A program made the position numbers and the translations under genes. This document shows positions 10,434-22,037 of a stretch of DNA of 64,000 bases, piece after piece. How positions within the stretch are numbered: position 1 is the stretch's first letter; each line of letters opens with the position of its first letter. The notes under the pieces are model-generated. The model was not told the DNA's origin and did no database searches. It saw only the letters and a program-made list of their open reading frames with translations. Origin of the DNA: Lojkania enalia (Eukaryota > Ascomycota > Dothideomycetes > Pleosporales); the NCBI GenBank assembly GCA_010094045.1, contig ML986589.1, forward strand, positions 317,974 through 381,973, given 5' to 3'.

Positions 10434-12077
10434 ATGCGGCCAACTATCGATAAAGACTTCTTTGACATTGACGCGCTCTTTGACCAGTACGTTGACACAG
10501 ATCTACTCCAGCAATTCAGCGACAACACCGCCGAACCATCTAGTCCCAATGACCTTGCACACCTCTTCGAGCTTCCTTCATCGAATGAGAGCGACCTGTT
10601 AGAAGTATCGCTTCCACCCAATCATGACGCGGGCGTGGAGGATGCTTGGCGCAAGGCTCCGCAAAACATTAAACAAAACCCAGCCTCGCCTGCCATACCT
10701 TCGAGTTTCTCTCCTGTCTACCCTGAATTTAGAGGGAAGGCTTCACTAAGCTGTCCCGAGATCTTCAACATTGACGATCTTTTTGAGCCGGACAAGGCTG
10801 ATGCGAGATTGACGCTCTCTACACCATCAACACCAAAACATATCAGCAGACTCGCCAGAAAGGCGGTTTCAAATCTAGACCGAAATATTCGGAAAGGCAT
10901 CCAGAACTCGTCGAGAAGATCGATTATCTCTTCCAAAACGATGCGAGCATCTCACCGCCCAGGCTTCCAAGAGCTGTGGACGCGCAAAATGAATAGCTCA
11001 ACTGATCCCTTCCACGTACAGTTACCACCTTCAGTTCTCCCAAGCTCCCCGCCGCCATCTAGCAAATTTCTTCAGGAAGAGAACTCGGGCGGTTTTTTTG
11101 CACGGAATCAGCCTTACACGATTGCGATGTCACCTCTAGAAGACGAGGACGCAAGTGCAGATATCCACCACTCCAACTACCAACTAACGCCTCTATCCTC
11201 CCCTACAATCGATATAAATTCTCACGCCGGCACCGGAAACCTATTCCAATTCTCCAACGACAAAATGGCCACAGCCTACGTCTCGCACCACATGAGTAAT
11301 GCGGCTCTTTCAGCCTTGCAGACCCCGCCCGACTCTCACCATCTTTCAATGGAAACATGGGACCCCGAAACTCCAGCCAGTCTCGACTTCTCATTCTCAG
11401 CCTCTCCAGAATTCCAGTCACCGAACCCTGGCAAAATGCAAGGATGGTGGGGAAACACGAACACTCCTGCCACTGCTCCTCAGCCTGCTGTACTTGCTTA
11501 CCAAGCCTCAGCCTCGCGATCGCAAAGCCAGGCCATGGGCTTTAGCACCGCTTCAGTCGCTGGACTAGGAATTACTTGTGATACTGCATCGTTCCCCGGA
11601 CTCGGCGCAGAGTTGGAGAGGCCAAGCGGAAATACTCAGACTACAGGCTTCACACCCTCTGCCTCGTCCTTTGATATGAATTGTACTAGCATGTACAACA
11701 ATCCCATTCCAATCAGCCAGTCGTCTCCATCTCGTTCGCCTTCGCTCTCTCCATTCCTGCAACCACGCTTCTCCCGTCGGCGTCAATCATCAAACCCTTC
11801 CCATACGACCCGTACACATCGTCGCAAATCCTCAACCTCGTCCTCACACTGTACAATACGATCATCTACCGTTGGCTTCGTGAACTTCACACCAGACGAC
11901 AGTAGGAAGATCCTGACTGGTGTTGCGCCAAGTGGAAGTAGCAAGACGAAAGCCCGTCGTGAGAAAGAAGCGGCAGAGAAGAGACGGAAGCTAAGCCGGG
12001 CAGCTGTCAAAGCTGTTATGGATGTAGGCGGAGATATAGGGGGATTGGAGAAGGAAGGGTTACTTTGTGTCGAGTAG
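10434..12077 (+). CDS. wetA: Conidiation regulator WetA
   Basis: Single exon, 547 aa. WetA acts last in the BrlA-AbaA-WetA pathway, driving spore-wall completion and conidial maturation in the nucleus. The diagnostic part is the C-terminal block (about residues 485-540), containing VGFVNFTPDDSRKILTGVAP followed by SGSSKTKARREKEAAEKRRK, which is nearly invariant in WetA proteins and acts as a nuclear-localised, DNA-binding-like basic segment. The N-terminus DALFDQYVD also resembles the NDLFNQYV start of Aspergillus WetA. The middle is Ser/Pro/Thr-rich and looks disordered, as in other WetA proteins. Length matches the family (about 500-580 aa). Start at 10434 fits the conserved N-terminal motif. 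A cluster of possible AbaA sites lies upstream. Confidence 0.92.
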   Translation: MRPTIDKDFFDIDALFDQYVDTDLLQQFSDNTAEPSSPNDLAHLFELPSSNESDLLEVSLPPNHDAGVEDAWRKAPQNIKQNPASPAIPSSFSPVYPEFRGKASLSCPEIFNIDDLFEPDKADARLTLSTPSTPKHISRLARKAVSNLDRNIRKGIQNSSRRSIISSKTMRASHRPGFQELWTRKMNSSTDPFHVQLPPSVLPSSPPPSSKFLQEENSGGFFARNQPYTIAMSPLEDEDASADIHHSNYQLTPLSSPTIDINSHAGTGNLFQFSNDKMATAYVSHHMSNAALSALQTPPDSHHLSMETWDPETPASLDFSFSASPEFQSPNPGKMQGWWGNTNTPATAPQPAVLAYQASASRSQSQAMGFSTASVAGLGITCDTASFPGLGAELERPSGNTQTTGFTPSASSFDMNCTSMYNNPIPISQSSPSRSPSLSPFLQPRFSRRRQSSNPSHTTRTHRRKSSTSSSHCTIRSSTVGFVNFTPDDSRKILTGVAPSGSSKTKARREKEAAEKRRKLSRAAVKAVMDVGGDIGGLEKEGLLCVE

Positions 12078-12854
12078 GGTTTGAGTTCTGTGTGTAGTTT
12101 TTGACTCGCGGAGTGCTGAGTTGGCTGTGCATGGTTGACTCGTTCTATGAGACTCTGGATTAGGTAGCAAGTTCTTGTAATGCTTGTTTTGAATTCGTTT
12201 CATTGGCGCGGATATCGTCTCCGCGTTTGAATCCAGGGCCGGCTCATATTGAGTCTTATATTATTCAGGGATTTAATGAGCCTATAGGTAAGATTACTTA
12301 TATATTTTAAGCCCAAAGACAGTTTTTGAAGACAGTTACAATACTTGCTGTATTTGAGCCATAGAGATAATGTGGAGTGATAAGTATTCGAAGGCTTTCT
12401 TCGCGCACTAGCGTTTAGAAAGAATATATAAGCTTGCCAATGTCTATGCTCGATTGTGTTACTAAGGCTGTTAGAATGCATGCATGGATTCTCCCATGGC
12501 TATGAATAGAACATGCTTTGACCAGGTTTATCAATCACCAATTCATGCCAGAGTAGCCCTATCTTTTTTACCTAGTTAGGAAGGATATGGAAAAAGTTTA
12601 GTTATAGCCAGCGAACCGTGGATCTATCGAGCGGAATAACAGCGGAATAGCGCGGCCAATGGCGGGGCGGCATCCCTAAACCTCGTGTCTTACATCCCCA
12701 TTATCGTCACCAAGACTACGGCCATCTCCGCGACCCACTATCTTTTTCGTATTTTCCCTATATCTCTTGACATACCAATAAAGTCCAAATTGCTTGCCAA
12801 CGCCCACAATATCTGCGTCCCTTTCCTCCTTCCCACCACAGCCCGCATCTCAAG
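12078..12854. other. Intergenic, no gene seen
   Basis: Between wetA and the PHYHD1-like gene. AT-rich with no open frame above 93 codons; the last 150 bases are pyrimidine-rich and are probably the leader of the downstream gene. Confidence 0.5.
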
Positions 12855-13836
12855 ATGCCTGCATCAACCGCCGAGGGCTTGACGCCCGAGCAGCTAGCTT
12901 TCTTCAACGAGAATGGATACTTGATAATACCTAATGAGTTGTCGGCCGAGACTGTGAAAGAACTGCTAGATGGCACAATTAAAATGCTAGAAGAATTCTC
13001 CCTAGAGGACCATCCCATGACGAAGTTCTCGACTGGCGGCGAAGACGGCGCAGACCATGTCGGTGATAAATACTTCCTCGAATCCGGCGACAAAGTACGA
13101 TTCTTCTTCGAAGAAGGTACTGAACCCTTGTCTTCATCCATTCCTCTGCAAGGTTCGCACTAAACAATTGATACGAATAGATGCCTTTGACAAGTCCGGC
13201 ACCCTTATAAAACCCAAACATCGCGCCATCAACAAAATAGGCCACTACCTCCATGAAATCTCGCCATCCTTCCACTCAATATCGCTCTCCGAACGCAATG
13301 CTGCCATCGCGCGTAGTCTGTCCTTCCGCGATCCACGGGTCTTGCAGTCGATGGTCATATGCAAGCAGCCCGAGATAGGCGGTGCCGTGCCCCCACATCA
13401 GGATAGCACATTTTTGTACACGAACCCGCCGAGCGCAGTTGGATACTGGTACGCGCTCGAGGACGCAACGAAGGATAACGGTTGTCTAAGTTTTGCCGCG
13501 GGGAGCCACAAGAGGGCACCTATTTCCAAGCGATTCGTGCGAACGGGACAGTCAGGAGCTGAGGGCACGGGGTTCATCGACAACGAGGGCGCGAAGTTTC
13601 CTAAGGCGCTGCAGAGTACTGTCGAGGCAGAGAAAGAAGAAGAATATACGATGGGCGAAGTGAAAGCCGGGGCGTTGGTTTTGATACATGGGAATATATT
13701 GCATAAGAGTGAGAAGAACCTCAGCGGGAAGAGTCGGTTTATATATACATTTCATATGATCGAGGGCGGGCCAGGGTATGACGAGAGGAATTGGTTGCAG
13801 CCGCCAGCTCAAGGGTTCTCGAAGCTGTACTCATAG
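12855..13836 (+). CDS. Phytanoyl-CoA dioxygenase (PHYHD1-like) family protein
   Basis: Two exons, 12855-13116 and 13181-13836, give 305 aa. The 64-nt intron (GTACTG...AATAG) splits an Asp codon, and the joined sequence FFFEEDAFDKSG matches the family. This is a Fe(II)/2-oxoglutarate-dependent oxygenase. The metal site is visible as PPHQDSTFL (His and Asp ligands) and the distal His in LVLIHGNILHKSEKN; the Arg in SRFIYTFHM is placed to bind 2-oxoglutarate. The chain starts with the usual LTPEQLAFFNENGYLIIPN. PHYHD1 homologues are cytosolic, and their substrate is unknown. It converges on the beta-lactamase-like gene with 130 bp between stop codons. Confidence 0.92.
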
Positions 13837-13966
13837 CATACTCCACTGCGGAAATGCAATAACGAATTCGCAAATAAACCCAAGACTAGACATGCATCAT
13901 ATCAACGCAGGCCATGATCAATATAGATACAAGGATAACTTAACAACTTATTATTGCATCCAGCAA

Positions 13967-15674
13967 CTAGTCATTTATTCTCCTGAGTACAGTCTTCAAC
14001 GCTCCAATCTCCACACTCTTCGCCCTCCCCTCTTCAATCCCAAACGCAAAATCATCCAACCCAAAGAGCCCCCATGTCGGCCTATCAACACCAAACCACG
14101 TCGGACATGCAGAAAACGCACCCCAATCTTCATATCCAAGCTCAATCCCACTAACCGCCTTCCAGCGCATCATCCCGCCCTCCGCATTCGACGGATAAAC
14201 CCGAAAATCTACGGGATCCCCAAATAGCAGGAACATGTCCGCGGAATTCGCGATCCAACGCACTAACCCGAGCCCCGGTTTCCCTTTTGTCGTATTCAGC
14301 GTGATACTTGAATTCGCATTTCCCTGTGCGGTATATGTGCCGGAGAACATGGCGTCTGCGGATTGGCGCTGCGCTTCTTGGACTGCAGGTATGAGGGCAT
14401 CGGAGAGGATGCCGGAGGCAGAGAGGGGGTGGCTTCCTATTTCACTGGCTACGAGTATGGTGAATCCGATGCCGAGATCGGGGATCAGGGCAAGCATAGA
14501 TGTGTATATGCCCAGGTTTCCGCTCTTCGTGTATATATCGACGACGCGGTTGTTCGGGGCGTCGATGATAGAGCGGTAGATTTCCCAAGGGCGGCCTACG
14601 AAGCCGATTATAGAGGAGGTGAAGGATGTGGGCTTCATCCAGGCTCGTGTTACGCTAGGAGCAAGTAGTTTGGAAGAGAGGATGGCGCGGCCGAGGGTTG
14701 AGACGTCGTTGGCTGAAGCAAACATGCCGCCCATGGCAGTGGCTTCGGAGATGTCGATGTTCCATCCTGAGAACGTAGTGTTATGGATTAGAACGCCTAC
14801 GGTTGAGTCCTCTGGTGTTGTGGCATATGTTCGGGATAAACCTAGTGGTTGCTTGAGTGACAATTCTAAGACTTCATTGAAGGTTTTTCCACTAATGGTC
14901 TCTAGGATGTAGCCGATGAGAACGAAAGCCGTGTTGCTGTAGGCTGGTGTTGTGTTTGCCAAATAAGTCATTCGACGCGTTTGAAGTGCTGACAGAAATT
15001 CTGAGCGTGTGCAGTGTGTGACATTCGCGATGCAGGGCGATGTTTCGTTTCCATCGAGCTTAGGGAAGATCCCTGGGAAGAGCACGCCGAGGCCTCCGCC
15101 AGCGATAAAGTCTACATTGTGCACTTTTAGTCCTAATTAGCTGGAGCATCATGTTGCGTTAAGGACACCTACAGTCCGCTGCAACTCCACCAACCTGACC
15201 TGCCAACGCACCGACTGTAATTTCATCCCAAGGTGTTACGCCCTCTAATTCTGTCAGGTATTTTGACACACGTTCGCTGAAAATTTCATCGCCCCCAGCT
15301 TCTACAAGTAACATGTAGACTGCGTATAGTTTCGATGTACTAGCCAGTCTGTACACAGAATTGCCATCTATCTTCGTTCCTTCGACGAGATTTGAGCCCT
15401 CATAATAATACTCAAATAGGTTCCTTTCTTCAAATGCAGAGAAGGCTTGGATTGAGTAAGTGTCAGTAGAGACGATTGGACCGTGAGAGCTGTTTCCCGT
15501 GGCGAATGCGTCGTCGAGCGTGGATGCAAGAGTATCCAGGGCTGTTTTGAAGGACGAAGACCTTGATAGGTCTTTAATTGGTGGAAATACGGCGCCGTAA
15601 ATTGGACAGAGGCCAGCTGCTAGGACCTTGGAGATTGAAGAAAGGAAAAACAGTGCTTGAAAGGACAGTGTCAT
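13967..15674 (-). CDS. Secreted beta-lactamase-fold serine hydrolase
   Basis: Two exons (15173-15674 first, then 13967-15123) give 552 aa. The catalytic Ser-x-x-Lys is STSK at residues 112-115 and the second motif is Tyr-Ser-Asn at 229-231, as in class C beta-lactamases, penicillin-binding proteins and LACTB-like esterases. A hydrophobic N-terminus (about residues 1-20) ending near AAG looks like a signal peptide, and many NxS/T sites fit a secreted glycoprotein. The C-terminal half matches the extra domain of fungal ARB_00930-like proteins. The intron (15124-15172) must use an AAAAG acceptor: the nearer TTAG lies too close to the CTAAT branch and would create TGA. Substrate is unknown; such proteins are often esterases or lactonases rather than drug-degrading enzymes. 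Confidence 0.88.
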
Positions 15675-16816
15675 TGCGTCGTGAAATTATTGTAACCTCT
15701 TGACTAGATCGACTAGATTTTGCGCGACCTTGATAAATCGATGCCTACGGGTCAGATCCCCAAAGCCATTTATACTAAAAGTAAAATCCTCGGTCAATTA
15801 TTCTTAGGGGCGTTTTCTGAGGCGTGATTTTGGGGTGTAACCCATCTTCGAACAGATGCCTATTGAGAGCTAGGGTATGTTATTGGACAACTCTCTGTCC
15901 CACCGCATCTTCCTTCCCTCAGTTTTTCCTTATAAAGAAGAGGGGAGAACAGTTAAGGCTTTACGCCGCAACGCCCGAAAACGCCCGTCAGATCGGTTGC
16001 GCCGGTCTTAGTCTATCTAATGAACCCGACTTCCTATGCGAGTTAGCAAGTGCGCTCAAGACCCATCTCAGCTCCATAGTGTGGTACGAATTCTTTTGCA
16101 GAAACCATTGTTGCTGAGCTGCAGCCTTGAACGCTACGAAGTCATATAGATGAAGGGGTTACACGAGTGGTACCCTGACCGTAGTCATTAATAAGCGTAT
16201 CAGCTAACTCATATTATAATAGTTAGGCTTGGGGACATCTATTCTAAGCGGACATTCCGAGCCATTGAACGTTTCCAGGTAACTCAGAAGGCCTTCCCGT
16301 AAGAATGTTAATTAGATAGGAATTTTTCTATGATGCTGCTATCAAAAACTAGCACCAATAAATCCGAGTGGTGACGGTCCCGCACGTTAAGCTTAGCCGA
16401 CAAGCGAAGCCACTCGCATAGAAGACTCTCAAGAGTAGGTTATGAAATATTAGCGATGCCTTCACAACAACAATTAAATCCCTCCCTCTCTTCTGCATTG
16501 CGCGTTTAACGGCTCTTAAAGTAAGGTGTGTTTATAACTAAGATCATTCCGTACAACGGAGAAATCCTGCTGGTCATTTATTCGAAATTAAGGTTCAGCT
16601 AAACAAAATTTTCTGTAGACATCGAGAACGTGGGAGTTTTGGAGAGAAAGACGTTTGGTTGAAGCCGGAAATTGTGGTACGGGGTGATTCGCCGCCCGGC
16701 TTGGCAACCCTGTCTCAGACTCAGCCCTACTTAATTTCCCTTGCCGCCACGAGTCTTGTCATTATGACTCCCCAGCACGTTCTTTTCACGCTTCGCGGCT
16801 TTATTGTATTATAATT
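15675..16816. other. Intergenic, no gene seen
   Basis: 1.1 kb between the divergent beta-lactamase-like and DUF3431 genes. No frame with recognisable content. Both flanks presumably carry promoters. Confidence 0.5.
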
Positions 16817-17897
16817 ATGCTTCCGCCCCGATACCAACGAATACTTTCTGGATGCCTACTGTTTTTCGTTCTCGTGTATTTTCTTCCCAACTTCTCGCCT
16901 GCGCGGCTAAGCAACTCGGGAGTTTCCGACGCAGGGCGACAAACCAGCGATGCAGGTGACGATCAACAGACTCCAGAATGGAAGCCAGAGGAGAAAGAGT
17001 TAGTAGTTGCAAGTATGAAGGGCGATGATACGAGTTGGTTGGGCAACTATTTTAGCACGTGGAAGGCGAATATTTACGTTGTTAATGATCGGTCCGCGCC
17101 CCTGACGGTACTGAAGAATAAAGGACGGGAGGCGATGCCATTTCTCACGTACGGCGTTCTGTATTTCTTTTAACCTTCATGCAACCTCCTTCTATTCCGT
17201 CGCTTCGAATTTGAGATAGTATTTGGAATTCTTATTGACTTGCCCAAGTTACATCATCGATCGTTACGACTCGTTACCTGATGTCTCCATCTTCATCCAC
17301 AGTCTACGCTATCAGTGGCACAACGAAGATCCAATGTACGACGGTGTACCTGTTCTTCAACATCTCCGCCTCGAGCACATTCAGGAACGCGGATTTGTTG
17401 CTTTACGATGCTCCTGGACCATGGGTTGTCCTGCTGAACTCCATCCGTTGAACCCTTCCGGCGAGTCCGATGACCGCTCGCAAAATGAAGCTGCATGGGC
17501 GGGAGTGTTTCGTCATCTCTTTCCCGGTGAAGAAGTTCCTGAAGCTGTCGGTGCGCATTGCTCCTCGCAATTCGCGGTATCACGTGATCGGATACGCGCT
17601 CGACCCAAGTCATTCTACGAAAAGGTGCGAACCTGGCTCCTGGAGACCGAGCTGAATGATCAGATAAGTGGCCGCATTATTGAATACATGTGGCATATCA
17701 TATTTGGGATGCCGGCTGTGGACTGTCAGGACGCGGGTGAGTGCTTTTGTCAGACGTTTGGGTTGTGCAATTTAACTTGTACGGAGAGAGCTTGTGAGAA
17801 AAGATATAAATTACCTCAATATGCTACAATACCACAGGGGTGGCCAGAAGTGGGCCCGGGCAAAGATGGATGGCCAGAGAAAGGATGGGCAGACTGA
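16817..17897 (+). CDS. DUF3431 domain type II membrane protein
   Basis: Two exons, 16817-17148 and 17249-17897, give 326 aa; the 100-nt intron (GTACGG...TTGAC...CAAG) restores FLTYIIDRYDSLPD. DUF3431 proteins are fungal, of unknown biochemical function, and related in layout to glycosyltransferase-like Golgi proteins. Visible features are a short cytosolic tail, one membrane anchor (about residues 9-27), a low-complexity stem, then the domain with ELVVASMKGDDTSWL, IFIHSLRYQWHNEDP and LRCSWTMGCPAEL. Seven cysteines cluster near the C-terminus (residues 270-300), which is rich in Gly/Trp/Pro after them. The type II topology suggests action in the Golgi or at the cell surface, but that is inference. 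Confidence 0.88.
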
Positions 17898-18634
17898 GAA
17901 TAATTGGAAAGCAAGAAGTTAGAAAAAGAACTATAATTATAAGAATTTACAGGAAATATGCGTTTTCACTCCACACATTTAAGGAAACCCTAATTTTTAA
18001 ATTCGAAGCAGGAGGAACTAGTTGAGCGTCGGCCCTTTTCCTTATTTTGAAGTATGCGTATAGCGCCGCAGTAAACACAGGTGATCAGTGCCCTCCGCCT
18101 GAAATCATGGGGCAACAAATAGTAGCCGCCAACAAGAATTTGGACGGCGTGCAAGCGAGCTCGGTTAATACTTCTGAATCGCCTCCAGTTTGATAAGCGA
18201 TAGCGAAAGGTAAAGCAGTTCTAGAATGCCTCTAATATGACTTCGGGACTCCAAAGGCTCCACTACACCGGATAGCGGATTTCCTATCTTTGTCCCTCTC
18301 ATTTAGACTCTCATATTCTTGGCGGTGCCATTAAATGAAGTGCAACCAAATAGTGCCCTCGTCATTCGGTCAACCGGCTAAACATGGCTACGGATTGGCT
18401 GAGCTTCATATTCATTCCATATACATAAACGGAATCTGCACACATGATCTAGGGATATTTATTTGTCTCGGCACTCAACTCACTACCGGCATCCAATGCA
18501 TTTAGACAATGTGGGGTGCATTTGGCAAGTATATATCAGAGTCGCTCGACATCGAGCAGTCCGCAACCCAGCCTGACAAGGTTCGAGAAGAGCATCGCAA
18601 AATTCCGACAGGGTTTTCGTCGGTGATAGCAAGT
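17898..18634. other. Intergenic, upstream region of the AA9 gene
   Basis: No coding signal. The frame of the AA9 first exon stays open back to 18509, but the signal peptide sets the start at 18635. Confidence 0.5.
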
Positions 18635-19446
18635 ATGAAGTACCTCGCGGCGTTATTGCTGCTTGCAGCATCATCTGAAGCACACTGTGAGCCCTTTCAC
18701 ACCCTTTCATCCAAAACAGTCTAATGGTATCCAGACCGTTTCCCAAAGCTCATCATAAAGGGTACCGCAGAGCCTAAGGAATGGATGGCCGTCCGCCAAA
18801 CCAAGAACTACCAAACCAATGCCGGCGTCACCGATGTCAATTCTCCCGACATGCGCTGCTACCAAATGAAGGCCGGCACTACCACAGCGACTGTTGCTGC
18901 AGGTGAGACCCTGGGTTTCGTGGCCGCGGCGCAAGTCAGCCATTTTGGCCCCGTGCAGTTCTACATGGCGAAGGTGCCCGATAACGCGGATATCAATACG
19001 TGGGATCCCGCGGGCAATGTGTGGTTCAAGGCCGCGAGCATCGATGCAGTGCAAGGACCTAACGGTCTAACCAGCAGCGCGAGCACTTGGCCAGCATACC
19101 GTATGAAACCCTCTCATTACCTCTATTCACGAATGCGCCAAGTATTAACAACCATCCTCTTCCAGAGAAAACCGAAGTTAGTTTCACAATCCCGCAAAAC
19201 GTGCCAAGCGGTAAATATTTGGTTCGCGTGGAATCTATTGCCCTACATCAAGCGCAGTCGCCTGGTGGAGCTCAGATTTATCTCTCATGTGCGCAGGTCG
19301 AGGTCACGGATGGTGGGAGTGGGACGCCAGGTCCTTTGGTTGCTTTCCCAGGAGCGTATAATAGGAACGATCCGGGTCTTATTTGGAGTTACTGGCCGAT
19401 CAAGACTAGCTATACTGCTCCAGGACCACCAGTTTGGCAGGGTTAA
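18635..19446 (+). CDS. AA9 lytic polysaccharide monooxygenase (formerly GH61)
   Basis: Three exons, 18635-18686, 18735-19100 and 19166-19446, give 232 aa. A 16-residue signal peptide (MKYLAALLLLAASSEA) is followed directly by His17, which becomes the N-terminal copper ligand after cleavage. The second histidine-brace ligand is His87 in VSHFGPVQFYM, and the axial Tyr is about residue 178 in AQIYLSCAQVEV, with the conserved Gln two residues before it. These secreted copper enzymes cut cellulose or xyloglucan oxidatively. There is no C-terminal cellulose-binding module or linker. Introns are 48 and 65 nt with CTAAT and TTAAC branches; the first lies one base after the His17 codon. Family and active site are clear; substrate and C1/C4 regioselectivity are not. 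Confidence 0.93.
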
Positions 19447-20531
19447 GTTGCTGATTCAGCGAAGCTAAAGAATGATAGATATATTCTAAGTATAATTGGT
19501 ACGAGCTATTTTATCAAGCCAAGTGACTTTCAATATAAGAGGATATGAAGACATTTCTACTAAACAAAGACTGCCGGCGTACCTACAATCAACTCTTACA
19601 CCCACTCCATCCCATAAATTTCAAATGCCTTAATTTCAATCACCATAGTCCGTTCCCTGAATTGTTCCAATTTTTGCTCACGGGTTTTTTTTTACCTTCC
19701 TCGACCAGCCTTAAATTCAAATCATACCCCTCCTTCCAGTTCAAATACTCCTCTCCACCATCTCTGTCAAACTCTAACTATTCATCTTCAGCTCCATATA
19801 CGACTTCGCTCTCTCATCCCGTTTAAATGAAGCATTCTCTTCCCTCCTCTCCTCCGACGTCCCGCTTGCATTCCAAGTGTCAAGCATTATCTGTGACAAA
19901 CCAATGAACACAATGCCGATCCACTATTAGTTGAATTCATGATAAAACGGAAATTTTATAGTAGCGTAGATGGCTGTGAACATACTTTATCAATAATTGC
20001 CATATCCAGTCCGCCTGTCGTCCCGCCTCCGACCTTGAACGGTATCCTTGGGTCGTCTTCGCCGGCGCCAAATTTTGAGGGCTTGCTTAGGGCTGGTACC
20101 CAGGCCTTGGTTTGTGAGATTTAGCATTGTGGCAAATAGTATGAGCGGATTTGGATTGATAGTAGAAATTTGGCATTTAATGTTTGGTCTAGAAACCTGG
20201 TGTTGAGGTTAGGATACGAACTATAGAGATGAGGTCGCCTCCTAACGTCATTGTGGTACATGCTATTAGCCGCATAGGAAATCGGGCCGAGGTCTATAGC
20301 TTTTCTCTAATAGATGCCATTATTACGTTTCTATTTTCTGGTTTTCACCTCTTTAAATGATTATAAGATTAAGTGTATATATCGAAAATTACGATAGCCT
20401 GGTAACACTACAAATACGATCCAAGAAAAGGAACAGATAACACAACCTACCCACGTCTCCTCACAATGCAAACCAGCGATTCCCAAAACCCACACATTAT
20501 TCGCCTTCGCCCCTCCCACATAACCCAATAA
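19447..20531. other. Intergenic, no gene seen
   Basis: 1.1 kb between the 3' ends of the convergent AA9 and FAD-oxidase genes. Pyrimidine-rich on the left, AT-rich on the right. No domain or start context supports the short frames. Confidence 0.5.
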
Positions 20532-22037
20532 TCAAGGCTTCCAACCACCCGTCCTCGTCCTAAACATCCCCTCCGGATCTACCCTCTCGGAGACCTCATG
20601 CGCTAATCCTCTCATCTCCGGCCTTAACCTCGCAAAATAGTCCTGCCTAAAAAACCCATAATTCATAAAAATGGGCAGATAGCCCTCCGGTAATGTGCCA
20701 TCCTGCTGCCACCCCACGACCCTGTTCCTTACCCCGCTATACGTCTCCTCCAGCTTATCTGCCATGAAATCGTACTCGGTCAGCGGCAGGAAGCTGTAGT
20801 TCATTTCGATAATCAGCCGATCAATAGACGGGTCCGCGTCGATGAGGTCCCCGCCGCGGGCCAGCGCTTCGCGCGCAATGGCTTTAGGGAAAGGCTGCCA
20901 GGCGATGGAGGCTACAATGCCAGGAACGGCAAGTGTTGTGCTAGATACGTTGCGCCAGTGCGCGTGGAGCGTGCCCATCACTGTTTCGAAGTTTGCAGAT
21001 GAGGGTAGCGGAATGGTTTCTGTGCCGATGTCGACAACGGAGGCTTTTACGATGACCCAGTTGCTGAAGGCCATTAGGTCGGCGTAGGTGCGCTCGCGGC
21101 ACGTGTTCAGAATGGGTCCAATGGATGTGAAGTTTGTGAACTGGTTGGGCGGTGGGGAGGGCCCGTCGTAGAAGAGGAAGAGGATCCACGAGTCGACGGC
21201 GTTGAGGTTGGCGCGCTCGGCGGTTACGATGACGGCGGCTTTATTGTCGGTGTTGTATTCTGTGAAGTCTCGGACGGCGCGCAGGATCCTGTCGCCTACA
21301 GTGGGCGTGTGTGTGAATACCAGATTCCCGCCCCAGACGTTGCCCTGAGGGTGGGCTTGTAGCCTGTAGTTTGTGACGATTCCGAAGTTGTTGCCACCAC
21401 CCCTGAGCGATTTGAAGAGATCCGGATCTGAATCTTGAGTCACTTTGGCAATGGTGCCGTTTGCGAGGACGAGCTCAAATTCTAGGACTTGGTTGGCTGC
21501 CCATCCATACTGTGCAGACATGTAGGAGAGGCCGCCTCCTAGCACGAGGCCTCCGACACCTGTGTTCCCGATGCGTCCGCCGACGAACGTCCAGCCGCTG
21601 CCTTGAAGTTTCTTCGCTATTCCATCCAGACGATTCCCCGGACCTACGTCAACGATGCCAGTCTCTTGATTCACATTAGCCTGGTCGAGTTGCTCAGTTG
21701 AGATGAGCGGGCCGCCTTCAACACTTGACCAGTAGTTATTAGGATTATGTCCACCGGATTTGACTGCAAAGTTCTCCGTGCTGTTGGCGAGGAACTTGAC
21801 TACCGTCGACACCTCTTGCGCTGATTTGGGGAAGATGATGCAGGAAGGACTTAGTGCTGAGCAAGAGATGGACCAATACTCCGTCTGCTCGAGGATATAC
21901 GAAGGATTGAGGGGACGGGTAACATTAATGTACCCCAGTGCTTCGACCTCGTCGCACACATCCGCGTATGCCAATCTGGCAAGCAGGAAAGCCGAAGCCG
22001 CGATTGACCGTAAAGACAACATGCCGATCCCTAACAA
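20532..22037 (-). CDS. Secreted FAD-linked oxidoreductase (PCMH-type, berberine-bridge-like)
   Basis: Single exon, 501 aa. A signal peptide is likely (residues 1-25, ending LARLAYA), followed by the FAD-binding PCMH domain: FAVKSGGHNPNNYW holds the His that usually carries covalent FAD, then VGPGNRLDGIAKKL, GNTGVGGLVLGGGLSYMSAQYGW and LRGGGNNFGIVTNYRL, which line the flavin. A BBE-type C-terminal segment ends ...RVDPEGMFRTRTGGWKP. Such fungal enzymes oxidise sugars, alcohols or secondary-metabolite intermediates. No biosynthetic genes surround it, so a role as an extracellular carbohydrate oxidase is as likely as a pathway role. Intronless, unlike most neighbours. Confidence 0.92.
   Translation of the reverse strand: MLGIGMLSLRSIAASAFLLARLAYADVCDEVEALGYINVTRPLNPSYILEQTEYWSISCSALSPSCIIFPKSAQEVSTVVKFLANSTENFAVKSGGHNPNNYWSSVEGGPLISTEQLDQANVNQETGIVDVGPGNRLDGIAKKLQGSGWTFVGGRIGNTGVGGLVLGGGLSYMSAQYGWAANQVLEFELVLANGTIAKVTQDSDPDLFKSLRGGGNNFGIVTNYRLQAHPQGNVWGGNLVFTHTPTVGDRILRAVRDFTEYNTDNKAAVIVTAERANLNAVDSWILFLFYDGPSPPPNQFTNFTSIGPILNTCRERTYADLMAFSNWVIVKASVVDIGTETIPLPSSANFETVMGTLHAHWRNVSSTTLAVPGIVASIAWQPFPKAIAREALARGGDLIDADPSIDRLIIEMNYSFLPLTEYDFMADKLEETYSGVRNRVVGWQQDGTLPEGYLPIFMNYGFFRQDYFARLRPEMRGLAHEVSERVDPEGMFRTRTGGWKP

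Noticed and set aside
12205..12228. Short inverted repeat GCGGA...TCCGC downstream of wetA
   Set aside because: Stem of only about six pairs; hairpin terminators are not the fungal mechanism, so no function is assigned.
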